Shown here in pieces: positions 1 to 7,535 of a DNA stretch of 20,954 bases. Numbering within the stretch: position 1 is the first letter of the stretch; each line of letters begins with the position of its first letter. The position numbers and the translations under genes are program-made. The DNA comes from Rectinema sp003452735 (GTDB lineage Bacteria; Spirochaetota; Spirochaetia; Treponematales; Rectinemataceae). The notes beneath the pieces are model-generated. The model saw nothing but the letters and a program-made list of their open reading frames with translations, was not told where the DNA came from and did not search any database. The stretch lies in the NCBI GenBank assembly GCA_035415815.1, contig DAOOGR010000028.1:1-20954 (forward strand). The letters are read 5' to 3'.

Positions 1-28
1 AAAAGCATTCTAAGAGGAAGAGCAAAAA

Positions 29-1450
29 ATGAATAACGAATCTTCGAATGAGCTATATTCCAAGCGTTATTCCATCCTAACAGCAGTTATGCTTGGTGGC
101 ATTATGGGGCCCATCGATGCAAGCATAATCAATGTTTCTCTTCCATCGATTGCTCAAGCTTTCGATGTGAGTATTCCAATAGCGCAATGGGTGCCAATGA
201 TATATTTGCTCGCTATCAGCAGTCTGCTGCTATTCTATGGTCGGCTTGGTGACATGCTGGGATATAGGAAAGTATATTTATCTGGCCTTGTTGGATTTTT
301 GATTGCTTCTGGTCTCTGTGCGTTTTCTTCTTCGATATATTGGCTTATTGCTTTTAGGGCTATTCAGGGATTGGCTGCTGGTATGATGATGGCGGTTCCC
401 TATGCTATCATAACTACTTCCTTTCCCCCTGAAGAGCGAGGCAAGGCCTTGGGCATAAATGCCATAAGTATCTCGGCCGGCTTGGCCATAGGCCCTTCTC
501 TGGGCGGTTTTATAACTGCTCTATTGGGATGGAGATTTGTCTTCCTTATCAATATTCCAATAGGTATCATTGGCTTGCTCTGGGGCCGGCATAGTATCCC
601 AGAATCGAAAGGACAACCTGGAAGAATAGATGTGCTTGGAGCCTTGCTGGCATTTATCTCGCTATTCTCGATTCTATTCTTAATAAATCGATCTCATAGC
701 GAAGGATTAGCTTGGCTTTCTCCTTTTTTATTGGCAATTGCGATTCTAGCAGGGATTGGATTTATTTGGACGGAGAAGAGAACCAATCAGCCAATGTTAC
801 ATTTAGCTCTGTTTCGAAATGTAACATTCTGCTTTGCCAATTTGAGCGCTCTACTCAACTTCATGTCTCAGTATGTTATGGTTTTTCTTACTCCCTTCTA
901 CCTTCAAAGGGTTGTCCACTGCGCTCCTAATAAGCTTGGCTTGATTATGACTTCTTTTCCACTGGCTGTAATGGCTGTCGCCCCATTCAGTGGCAGCCTT
1001 TCCGATCGCATAGGCACAAGGGTTCTGGCCTGCAGTGGGGCTTCGATCTGTGCTATATCTCTGTTTTTTATGGCTGGACTGTCCTCTTCCGCCAATTCAA
1101 AAGATGTTATATGGAGAATGGTATTGTTTGGAATCGGTACGGGCATTTTTCAATCGCCTAACAATAGCACAGTGATGGGAAATGTACCTAGAGAGCACCT
1201 AGGAGTAGCTTCGGGTATCCTTGCAACAATGAGAAATATTGGTATGGCGCTGGGGATTGCAATTGGAGGGGCAGTGCTCTATGCTTTTGCCCCTCCAGCC
1301 CTGCTTCAAAAGAGCTTTCTCGAAGGTTGGGAAGCCGAGGTCTTCTTGTCCGCCTTAAAATATGCTTATAGTTTTGGTGGTGCTTTATCAGTGGCAGCTG
1401 CATTTGCTTCTTTAGTGAGGAGTCGAGCTGCTTCCAGCGCAGCTTTGTAG
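29..1450 (+). CDS. MFS drug:H+ antiporter, DHA2 (14-TMS) type
   Basis: Inner-membrane proton-coupled exporter of the major facilitator superfamily; the substrate cannot be read from sequence. The 473-residue length and continuous hydrophobic segments fit the 14-helix DHA2 branch. Seen: the first-helix motif with Asp30 (PIDASIINVSLP), motif A in the loop after helix 2 (GRLGDMLGYRK, about residues 71-81) and the antiporter motif C in helix 5 (GLAIGPSLGG, about 151-160). The start ATG has a purine-rich GAGGA stretch about 10 nt upstream. The 3' end overlaps the convergent thiol peroxidase gene by 85 bp. It could export toxic amphiphiles or multiple drugs; neighbours do not narrow this. Confidence 0.9.
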   Translation: MNNESSNELYSKRYSILTAVMLGGIMGPIDASIINVSLPSIAQAFDVSIPIAQWVPMIYLLAISSLLLFYGRLGDMLGYRKVYLSGLVGFLIASGLCAFSSSIYWLIAFRAIQGLAAGMMMAVPYAIITTSFPPEERGKALGINAISISAGLAIGPSLGGFITALLGWRFVFLINIPIGIIGLLWGRHSIPESKGQPGRIDVLGALLAFISLFSILFLINRSHSEGLAWLSPFLLAIAILAGIGFIWTEKRTNQPMLHLALFRNVTFCFANLSALLNFMSQYVMVFLTPFYLQRVVHCAPNKLGLIMTSFPLAVMAVAPFSGSLSDRIGTRVLACSGASICAISLFFMAGLSSSANSKDVIWRMVLFGIGTGIFQSPNNSTVMGNVPREHLGVASGILATMRNIGMALGIAIGGAVLYAFAPPALLQKSFLEGWEAEVFLSALKYAYSFGGALSVAAAFASLVRSRAASSAAL

Positions 1451-1920
1451 TTTGGCTCCTGTGCGATTTCTGGAACCTGTTCCGTATAGACGACCTTATT
1501 AGCTTTATCGAGCACGACTACGGCTCTCGACAAAAGGCCAGCCATAGGACCAGAGATTATCTCGACACCATAAGCCTTGCCAAAATCTCTCGTTCGCAGT
1601 TCGGAGAGGGTAACTACCTTATCTATGCCCTCCGCTTCGCAAAAGCGCTTCTGTGCAAAGGGCAGGTCCCTGCTGATGGTCAAGATGACCACATCGTCAA
1701 GAGAAGATGCTGCCTTGTTGAATGCCCGGGCACTCGCGGCGCAGACGCCAGTATCTAGGCTGGGAACTATATTGAGAATTTTGATCTTTCCTTCGAAATC
1801 AGCAAGGCCGACATCGCTTAGATCGGATTTCGTTAGCCTAAAGTCTGGAGCTGTGGTTCTTTTAGCGGGAAGAGAGCCTATTGTCTGGATTGGGTTGCCT
1901 TTGAATGTGATATTTGCCAT
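1366..1920 (-). CDS. tpx: Thiol peroxidase (atypical 2-Cys peroxiredoxin, Tpx)
   Basis: Reduces H2O2 and alkyl hydroperoxides using thioredoxin. The peroxidatic cysteine Cys60 sits in the family signature (PSLDTGVCAAS), and the resolving cysteine Cys94 (KRFCEAEG) has the spacing expected for Tpx. The protein has 184 residues; family members are usually about 165-170. The extra 15-20 residues form an Ala/Lys-rich tail encoded inside the overlap with the convergent transporter gene. A strong Shine-Dalgarno (AAAGGAG) lies 7 nt before the ATG, and a good sigma70-like promoter precedes it. It lies 81 bp downstream of the metallo-hydrolase gene on the same strand, so read-through is possible. Likely cytoplasmic or periplasm-facing antioxidant; no signal peptide is seen. 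Confidence 0.95.
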   Translation of the reverse strand: MANITFKGNPIQTIGSLPAKRTTAPDFRLTKSDLSDVGLADFEGKIKILNIVPSLDTGVCAASARAFNKAASSLDDVVILTISRDLPFAQKRFCEAEGIDKVVTLSELRTRDFGKAYGVEIISGPMAGLLSRAVVVLDKANKVVYTEQVPEIAQEPNYKAALEAARLLTKEANAAATDKAPPKL

Positions 1921-1952
1921 TTTTATGCTCCTTTGGATATCAATTTACATCA

Positions 1953-1982
1953 AATATATTAAAAACCATATATTGTCGTCAA
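1953..1982 (-). promoter_or_regulatory. Candidate sigma70 promoter of tpx
   Basis: Read on the minus strand: -35 TTGACG (1977-1982), an 18 bp spacer, then -10 TATATT (1953-1958). Predicted transcription start is about 25 nt before the tpx start codon, leaving room for the AAAGGAG ribosome site. It lies entirely in the gap after the metallo-hydrolase stop codon, so tpx probably has its own promoter. Confidence 0.55.
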
Positions 1983-2001
1983 GCCAAGATTGATTATAAT
2001 C

Positions 2002-2742
2002 TCATTCCAGGTTTCGGATTCTTACTTCGATCTCTTTATCGCTGGCGAGTAGCCTTGTTATCTCGCTGGTATCGGTCGAACCGAAATGATAAGGATAGAG
2101 AACCTTTGGCTTGATTGTGCGAGCGGCTTGAGCGACTTGGGCTGGTGTCATGGTATAGGGCAGATTCATGGGCAAAAATGCGATGTCGATTTTGCCAAGG
2201 TTTGCCATTTCGGGTATCGGCTCCGTATCTCCTGCTATGTAGATATGCAGTGAGCCAATAGTGAGTACATAGCCATTGTCTTTCCTTTCTTTTGGATGAT
2301 AGCCAAGTCTGGACGAAGTGATATTATAGGCCGGTACTGCAAGCACATTTATACCTGCAACATCGATCGAATGGCCATGCTGCAAGGCCTCTCCATTGCC
2401 GAGCTTTTTGCGGGACGCATCCGGCAGAATGATGTGTGTTTCCGGTTTGCTGAGAGCAGCGATCGCTTTTGGATCGAGATGGTCGCCATGCTCATGTGTT
2501 ATCAAGATTAGATCGGCCTTAGGATACTTGGAAAAATTGGCATATTGACTTACTGGATCTATGTAGATATTAGAACCATTGTAGACTAGAAGCAGAGAGC
2601 CATGGCCAAGAAAGACAATCTCCAATTTGCCTTTTACCGCATCGAAGAAATCCGATTCCTTGCTTTCTGGCCAGCCCTGGGCATAGCCTGTCATCGCTGA
2701 AAGCGAAAAGGCCAATACAATAGAAAAGAGCATATTTGTCAT
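2002..2742 (-). CDS. Secreted metallo-beta-lactamase-fold hydrolase (UlaG-like)
   Basis: Metal-dependent hydrolase of the MBL fold; the substrate is unknown. Residues 1-21 form a signal peptide (hydrophobic core, then Ala-Gln), so it probably acts outside the cytoplasm. Metal ligands visible: HEHGDH (His83, His85, Asp87, His88), Asp172 (AGDTE) and His219 (PYHFGS), plus a conserved His149. This is the two-metal set of the UlaG-like branch. Length is 246. Ribosome site AGAGAGGTG lies 4 nt before ATG. It is first on the minus strand, with tpx 81 bp downstream, and is divergent from the GT4 gene. Many relatives are annotated only as MBL-fold hydrolases, so lactonase or phosphodiesterase activity remains a guess. 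Confidence 0.85.
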   Translation of the reverse strand: MTNMLFSIVLAFSLSAMTGYAQGWPESKESDFFDAVKGKLEIVFLGHGSLLLVYNGSNIYIDPVSQYANFSKYPKADLILITHEHGDHLDPKAIAALSKPETHIILPDASRKKLGNGEALQHGHSIDVAGINVLAVPAYNITSSRLGYHPKERKDNGYVLTIGSLHIYIAGDTEPIPEMANLGKIDIAFLPMNLPYTMTPAQVAQAARTIKPKVLYPYHFGSTDTSEITRLLASDKEIEVRIRNLE

Positions 2743-2763
2743 ATTGCACCTCTCTATTTCTAG

Positions 2764-2791
2764 ATTAATGCTAGCGATATACCAAAGTCAA
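2764..2791 (-). promoter_or_regulatory. Candidate promoter of the MBL-fold gene
   Basis: Minus strand: -35 TTGACT (2786-2791), a 16 bp spacer and -10 ATTAAT (2764-2769, 4 of 6 consensus bases). The predicted start leaves a leader of about 15 nt containing the AGAGAGGTG ribosome site. A perfect palindrome abuts the -35. Confidence 0.4.
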
Positions 2792-2807
2792 TAAAATTCA
2801 ATTTTAT
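2791..2807. promoter_or_regulatory. Perfect 8-1-8 palindrome, possible operator
   Basis: ATAAAATT-C-AATTTTAT is a perfect 17 bp odd palindrome in the divergent gap between the MBL-fold gene and the GT4 gene. It touches the candidate -35 of the MBL-fold gene by one base. The odd-centred, AT-rich design resembles boxes of Fur/PerR-family regulators, but an AT-rich palindrome can also occur by chance. Confidence 0.4.
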
Positions 2808-2901
2808 GTGATAGTGCAGCTCCTGACAAATATTCAAAGCTTAGGCGCATAGTCTTTCATTATGGAGTGCATGATAAATTTTCGCTTTATTATGTGCCCA
2901 T

Positions 2902-2930
2902 TTGACGATATGGCAGATGGGCTATATTCT
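2902..2930 (+). promoter_or_regulatory. Candidate promoter of GT4 gene, leaderless design
   Basis: -35 TTGACG (2902-2907), a 17 bp spacer and -10 TATTCT (2925-2930); TATATT at 2923-2928 is an alternative -10 with a 15 bp spacer. The GTG start at 2937 begins 6 nt after the -10, so the transcript would start at or within a few bases of the start codon. No Shine-Dalgarno is present. Confidence 0.5.
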
Positions 2931-2936
2931 TAACGG

Positions 2937-4103
2937 GTGAAGAAAGTTACATCAGGTCTTTTTAACGACGGCTATCTTCCCATAATAGATGGCGTGACCG
3001 TTACAGTCAGGAATTATGCCTATTGGTTGCGAAAGAAGCTCGGCCCTACCTATGTAGTTGCACCCTTTGTTCCCAATTACAAGGACAATGATCCTTTTCC
3101 GGTGATTCGTTTCCTTTCTATACCGACAATCGTTCGACCTCCTTATAGGATTGGGCTGCCTGAGCTGGACATGCGCTTGCCCTCCATTTTAAAGAAGAGA
3201 GAGTTCGACATTGTACACGCTCATTCCCCCTTTGCTGCGGGCAAGCTCGCCCTGCGAGTGTCTAAAGAAAAGCATATCCCCTTGATTGCAACCTTTCACT
3301 CGAAGTATAGGGAAGACTTGGCTCGCGCCATAATGATCAAGCCCATTGTCGATGACCAGATAAAACGCATAGTCGATTTTTACTATAGTGCCGACCATGT
3401 CTGGGTTCCTCAAGAATCCGTGGCTCGAACGCTTCGCGAGTACGGCTACAAGGGTCCCTACGATGTAGTAGAAAATGGTGTCGATTTTGAGCTTCCAGAA
3501 AATATCGCTCCATATCGAGCGCGTGGTGCCGATTATCTTGGTCTTCCAGAAGAATACTTAGTGGGTCTATTTATTGGGCAACATATACTAGAGAAAAATC
3601 TTGAGTTTCTCCTGCGGACACTACCTCTTATTATGGATGAGCTGCCCAATTTCCGAATGATTTTCGTGGGCAAGGGGTATGCAAAGGAGTCGCTTATAGC
3701 TCTTGCACAAAAGCTTGATATTTCGGACAGGGTTGTGTTTCACGATGTGATCTACGATAGAGAGCTTCTAAAAGCGATATATGCAAGAGCTGATCTGTTT
3801 CTCTTTCCCTCGCTCTATGATAATGCCCCTCTTGTATTGAGAGAGGCAGCAGCGATGAAGACACCAGCTGTGCTTATAAAAGGATCGACGGCTGCCGAAG
3901 TGATCCAAAACGGCGAAAATGGCTTTCTTTGCCAGGCAGACAACGAGGATTTTGCACAAACCATCGTGCGAGCACTTTCCGATAGAGAAGCATTAGCGCG
4001 CATTGGAGCTAATGCGCAGCGTACGCTCTGTCGTACATGGGAAAGTATCATAGACGAAGTTGCGCAGCGATATCATTCGATTCTGGACCATTGGACGCGA
4101 TAA
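2937..4103 (+). CDS. Glycosyltransferase family 4, probable diacylglycerol glycosyltransferase
   Basis: Retaining GT-B fold glycosyltransferase of 388 residues, likely acting at the inner face of the membrane. Seen: the acceptor-side loop with IIDGVTVTV (about 16-24), HAHSPF (94-98), the ENGVD motif that opens the C-terminal domain (179-183) and a donor-site E-x7-E-type motif where the first acid is Asp (Asp295, Glu303 in LYDNAPLVLREAA). Resemblance is to 1,2-diacylglycerol 3-alpha-glucosyltransferases, inferred from style and from the neighbouring GT28 gene. An in-frame stop at 2931 and the correct N-terminal motif position fix the GTG start. It is convergent with the GT28 gene, 27 bp apart. 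Other GT4 sugars or acceptors cannot be excluded. Confidence 0.8.
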   Translation: MKKVTSGLFNDGYLPIIDGVTVTVRNYAYWLRKKLGPTYVVAPFVPNYKDNDPFPVIRFLSIPTIVRPPYRIGLPELDMRLPSILKKREFDIVHAHSPFAAGKLALRVSKEKHIPLIATFHSKYREDLARAIMIKPIVDDQIKRIVDFYYSADHVWVPQESVARTLREYGYKGPYDVVENGVDFELPENIAPYRARGADYLGLPEEYLVGLFIGQHILEKNLEFLLRTLPLIMDELPNFRMIFVGKGYAKESLIALAQKLDISDRVVFHDVIYDRELLKAIYARADLFLFPSLYDNAPLVLREAAAMKTPAVLIKGSTAAEVIQNGENGFLCQADNEDFAQTIVRALSDREALARIGANAQRTLCRTWESIIDEVAQRYHSILDHWTR

Positions 4104-4130
4104 AGGTTGGCGAATTGTGTTGCATAGCGC

Positions 4131-5264
4131 TTATTGCCCAGCGATACCAGCGATAATCTCCGAGATGGCCTTTGTGCCCGGTACGAAGCGCAGAGCTTCG
4201 ATTCGTCGCTGATATTCCAGCACGGTATATGGTTCTTTTGATAATTTCTTAAGGATATTAAGAAAAGAAGCAAGATTTGGACAATACCAGCCGATCTGTT
4301 TATCCAGTGCGAACTTAATAATGTACCAGTCATTGTATGCAGTCCAGCCAGTGAAAATCATAGGTTTTTTCATGAACATAGCTTCCATGAAGGTTGAAGC
4401 GCCTGCTTTTCCAGCGACGACATCGGAAGCAGCGATGAGCTCATTCATATTGTCAACATAGCTGAGCACAGCGAAATTCATTTCATTCTTGATGTGTACG
4501 AGATTATCCAGGTTCCTTTTCAGCTTTTGATTTTTTCCTGTGACCACAATGAGATTAAGAGGGATGTTTTTTCTTTTTGCAGTCTTTGCAAAGGAATATA
4601 CATTAGAAATACCTTGAGAGCCTGCTGAAATAAGGATTGTGATTTTTGCGAAATCAAGGGCAAGTTCACTAAAAATATCCTCTTTGCTTTTTTTAAGATC
4701 AAAGAAGGCGCGGCGGGTTGGGAAACCAGTGATGATGATGTTCGAATCTTTTATGCCATGGTCGAGGAGCCGGCTTTTCGACTGCTCAGTTGCTACGAGG
4801 AACATATCTGATTCAGGGTTTGCCCAGAGGCTATATCCATCGAAAGGATCCACCACATAGGATAGTATCTTGTAGTTTCCACCGTAGATTCGTCTTGCCT
4901 TAGAGGCTATATAGGTACAGAGAGCGTGTGTTGCCAAGACAATGTCTGGGTTGGTGTTTGCAATATACTGCATTCCTTTTTGAATGAAATCTCTATAGAG
5001 CATTTCAATATAGAAGAAATTCTTTCTGTTCATCTCCATGTAGCGATACCCTATACGAACGAAGACTGGGAATTTAAGCGCAATATCCCAGCTGATATTG
5101 AGCTGACGATCGGTTCTCGCGGCTCCGACCTCTTTTGCGAAATCGACCACAGCTATATCAAAAGCATCAGGATATTGCATTTCAAGTTCTTCTTTTATTG
5201 CGAGAGCTGGGATCTTATGTCCCAACCCCACTTCGAGCATAAGGATCAGGATTTTTTTCTTCAT
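4131..5264 (-). CDS. GT28/MGDG-synthase-type glycosyltransferase
   Basis: Inverting GT-B enzyme of the MGDG synthase/UgtP/MurG group, 377 residues, which transfers a sugar from UDP-sugar to a lipid. Seen: the N-terminal acceptor loop GLGHKIPA (about 13-20, matching GHxxAA of the family), the domain-linker Gly-rich turn as SAGSQGIS (213-220) instead of the usual GGEG-type, the donor motif KAGASTFMEA (286-295, usual KAGPxTxxEA) and GWTAYND (306-312) in place of PGQExGN. So the motif order is kept but each is divergent, and the exact product is uncertain. A good AAGGAG ribosome site lies about 14 nt from the ATG, which is long. It lies 89 bp downstream of the deoxynucleoside kinase gene on the same strand. 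Confidence 0.8.
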   Translation of the reverse strand: MKKKILILMLEVGLGHKIPALAIKEELEMQYPDAFDIAVVDFAKEVGAARTDRQLNISWDIALKFPVFVRIGYRYMEMNRKNFFYIEMLYRDFIQKGMQYIANTNPDIVLATHALCTYIASKARRIYGGNYKILSYVVDPFDGYSLWANPESDMFLVATEQSKSRLLDHGIKDSNIIITGFPTRRAFFDLKKSKEDIFSELALDFAKITILISAGSQGISNVYSFAKTAKRKNIPLNLIVVTGKNQKLKRNLDNLVHIKNEMNFAVLSYVDNMNELIAASDVVAGKAGASTFMEAMFMKKPMIFTGWTAYNDWYIIKFALDKQIGWYCPNLASFLNILKKLSKEPYTVLEYQRRIEALRFVPGTKAISEIIAGIAGQ

Positions 5265-5353
5265 CTCAGCTATTAGTTCTCCTTCTAGGGAATAATATCA
5301 TTCATAGCGATGCATATTTTTGCATACATGGGAGTATTACAAAAGAAAGTATC

Positions 5354-6010
5354 TCACATTTCATAAGGAAACAGATAAGGCTGATTATCTTCGAGCCGCT
5401 TAATTATTGTCCTCAGAATTACCTGTAGATCCCTCGATTCTGCCACAAAATCGAGAGAGTCTCCAGGAATAGTTAGAATTGGAGCAAGAGTAAAAGAGGA
5501 AATCCACTCTTCGTAGAGCTCATTGAGTCCCTCGAGATACGAATCGGGAATCGACGACTCGAAATCCCGCCCTCGCTGCTTGATCCTCGACTGCAAAGTA
5601 GATACGGAAGCACGGATGTATATAACAAGGCTTGGGTGAGGCAAAATCTCGGCGAGCGTTGCATATAAGGCCTGATAGATACACCATTCGCGCTCGGCCA
5701 TGATTCCTTGGATATAGAGATTCTTGGCAAAGATCTCAGCATCCTCGTATATCGATCGATCCTGAACTACAGAATGTGGGTCTTCGCTCAACTTACGATG
5801 CATTTCGGCTCGATGGGATAGGAAGAAAAGCTGGCTATGAAATGCCCATCGAGGCATGTCTGCATAAAAATCCTTTAGAAAGGGGTTTTCCAGGACGGGC
5901 TCGAAATAAGCTATAAATCCTAGATGCTCCGCAAGCAGGCTTACAAGTGTGGATTTTCCTGCACCAATGTTGCCAGCTACCACCACATATCTGCGACTCA
6001 TTCTAATCAA
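5354..6010 (-). CDS. Deoxynucleoside kinase (dGuo/dAdo kinase type)
   Basis: Phosphorylates deoxynucleosides with ATP in the salvage pathway. The 218-residue length fits the dNK family. Seen: P-loop GNIGAGKST (13-21), Glu37 in the FEPV motif, the DRS catalytic/substrate motif with IYED after it (84-90) and an Arg-rich lid (SRIKQRGRDFE, 141-151). I keep the TTG start at 6010 because AAGGA sits 7 nt upstream of it; an in-frame ATG three codons later (6001) would be 16 nt from that site. It is upstream of the GT28 gene on the same strand and may be cotranscribed. Base preference cannot be told from sequence alone. Confidence 0.9.
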   Translation of the reverse strand: MIRMSRRYVVVAGNIGAGKSTLVSLLAEHLGFIAYFEPVLENPFLKDFYADMPRWAFHSQLFFLSHRAEMHRKLSEDPHSVVQDRSIYEDAEIFAKNLYIQGIMAEREWCIYQALYATLAEILPHPSLVIYIRASVSTLQSRIKQRGRDFESSIPDSYLEGLNELYEEWISSFTLAPILTIPGDSLDFVAESRDLQVILRTIIKRLEDNQPYLFPYEM

Positions 6011-6095
6011 AGACTAATCCTTAGATAGCGAAGGCGCAAGCCTATGACTAAGGTGCCTTTGGTTGAGAAGCACAGTATAGCATTGCAGCCTACCG

Positions 6096-6124
6096 TTGCT
6101 TTTTAGGACAAAGATAAGTATTCT
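6096..6124 (+). promoter_or_regulatory. Candidate promoter of TPR-nagAB operon
   Basis: -35-like TTGCTT (6096-6101, weak), a 17 bp spacer and -10 TATTCT (6119-6124), the same -10 hexamer as the GT4 promoter. The predicted start is near 6131, giving a leader of about 44 nt with AAGGAG (6161-6166), 8 nt before the ATG. Confidence 0.4.
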
Positions 6125-6146
6125 CTCTCTATAGTACGAGAGAATA
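6119..6146. promoter_or_regulatory. Inverted repeat over promoter, possible operator
   Basis: A perfect 9 bp inverted repeat, TATTCTCTC (6119-6127) and GAGAGAATA (6138-6146), separated by 10 bp. The left arm contains the candidate -10 and the right arm lies just after the predicted start. If that start is right, the left arm is not transcribed, so a protein-binding site is more likely than an RNA hairpin. The centre-to-centre arm spacing of about 19 bp suits a dimer on one DNA face. Confidence 0.5.
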
Positions 6147-6174
6147 TGCCCCTCAATGGGAAGGAGTTTTATTC

Positions 6175-7527
6175 ATGAAACGCTTTTTAGTTTTATTATT
6201 TGCGTGCCTTGCCGCGGTTGCCTCTATTGGTGCGCAGCAGGCTCCAGCAGTCCTGTCAGCCTATTCAGATGCTGAGCCACAGACGAAAGAAATCATCGAC
6301 GCCGCTCGTCTCTTGGAATCCAAAGGTCAATATGCAAAAGCTTGGAATCTGCTCGCTGCCTTCGATCCTGACAGCAAAGATGGTTATGTTCTCGCCGAGA
6401 AGATTCGCCTTGCTCTGGAAGACAGCATTGATAATGGGATGTTTGTCAGTTTTAGTTTCATCGACTTAGAAGAAGGGCAGAGCATCTATGAAGCATTTTT
6501 AAACCCACCCGAAAAGCAGACAATAGTGGATTTCAATCCTCTGGATTTAGTAGAAGAGCTTGAAGAATCCGGCGAAGCCATACCGCCCATTCTCTCTCTT
6601 GAATTCGCAGGGTACCTCTACACCGTAAATCAAGAATATGGTGATAATTGGCTGATCGACAGCTTCACGCTTCAGCAAAAAGCGGTTGAAAACTACGATA
6701 GAGCTCTGGCCTATGGTCTATACACCGACAAAAGTCTTGCAAATCACGCAGAGCTTCTAATAAATCTTCAGCAGTATGAAGGTGCCGAGAAGGTGCTGAG
6801 ACAAGCTATTTCTCTCTTTCCCGAGGATCAGAGCTATGCGGTAAGCCTTGCTAGCAGTCTAAACGATCAAGGCAAATTCGACCAAGTATATCCTGTTATC
6901 GATGAAGTGATAGCAGAGCCCGATGTCACCAATTCCACCTATAATGCCTATGTGGAAGGTATCAAGGCTGGCCTCAATTCTGGCGATACCCAGAAGACCG
7001 ATCTATATGTCGATGCAATGATTGAGCGCTTTCCGGATGAATATGCCCCAATGCTTATTCAGCATCTTGTCGCAGTCATAATGGGTGAAACAGAAAAAGC
7101 GAATATCTCTGCAGACAACGTTACCGAGAAATTCAGTGTTAATCCCGATGTCGTACAATCCTTGCTATCTACCTGGCTTAGTGCTTCAGACCCGGTTTCG
7201 GGCTTCGATTATCTAAACCGCTCGCTGGAAAAGTACACGAACGATGATCAAGCAATGGGGACTCTATTATTCTATAGAGCACTTATGTATGCACAGACAG
7301 CCCGGTCAGCGGATGATCTCAAGCTGGCCATTTCGGATATGGAGGAAACCGAGAAGCGCTTTGGTGCTGTATTTGAGAAAGAAGATCCTGTATTCCAGAC
7401 TATTGGCCAGCTCATCACGGAATGGAAACAGATTATAGAACAGCTCCAGGTGAATGATAGCGCGGCGTCCCCAGAGCAGAGTACTCCTTCCGAAGATACA
7501 AATACGGCTTCTGGTACGAGCAACTGA
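6175..7527 (+). CDS. Exported TPR-repeat protein, first gene of the nag operon
   Basis: 450 residues with a signal peptide (Lys2, Arg3, hydrophobic 4-19, then GAQQ; cleavage likely after Ala20; no lipobox Cys at the junction). The rest is mostly helical, with pairs that look like degenerate tetratricopeptide repeats, clearest at about residues 155-235 (ENYDRALAYG, then YEGAEKVLRQAISLFPED). The C-terminal 25 residues are Ser/Thr/Glu-rich and probably disordered. It likely acts in the periplasm as a scaffold or binding protein. nagA begins 8 bp after its stop, so it is translated with the amino-sugar genes. I do not recognise a named family; a link to cell-wall sugar recovery is an inference from position only. 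Confidence 0.75.
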   Translation: MKRFLVLLFACLAAVASIGAQQAPAVLSAYSDAEPQTKEIIDAARLLESKGQYAKAWNLLAAFDPDSKDGYVLAEKIRLALEDSIDNGMFVSFSFIDLEEGQSIYEAFLNPPEKQTIVDFNPLDLVEELEESGEAIPPILSLEFAGYLYTVNQEYGDNWLIDSFTLQQKAVENYDRALAYGLYTDKSLANHAELLINLQQYEGAEKVLRQAISLFPEDQSYAVSLASSLNDQGKFDQVYPVIDEVIAEPDVTNSTYNAYVEGIKAGLNSGDTQKTDLYVDAMIERFPDEYAPMLIQHLVAVIMGETEKANISADNVTEKFSVNPDVVQSLLSTWLSASDPVSGFDYLNRSLEKYTNDDQAMGTLLFYRALMYAQTARSADDLKLAISDMEETEKRFGAVFEKEDPVFQTIGQLITEWKQIIEQLQVNDSAASPEQSTPSEDTNTASGTSN

Positions 7528-7535
7528 ACTGATAT

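Noticed and set aside
1577..1993. 138-codon open frame on the plus strand opposite tpx
   Set aside because: tpx has both catalytic cysteines, a promoter and a ribosome site; the opposite frame shows no motif.
4574..4593. TTTTTGCAG...TTTGCAAAG inside the GT28 gene, similar to the znuA boxes
   Set aside because: Half-site spacing is 9 bp, not 11, the dyad is poor and it lies deep inside a coding region.
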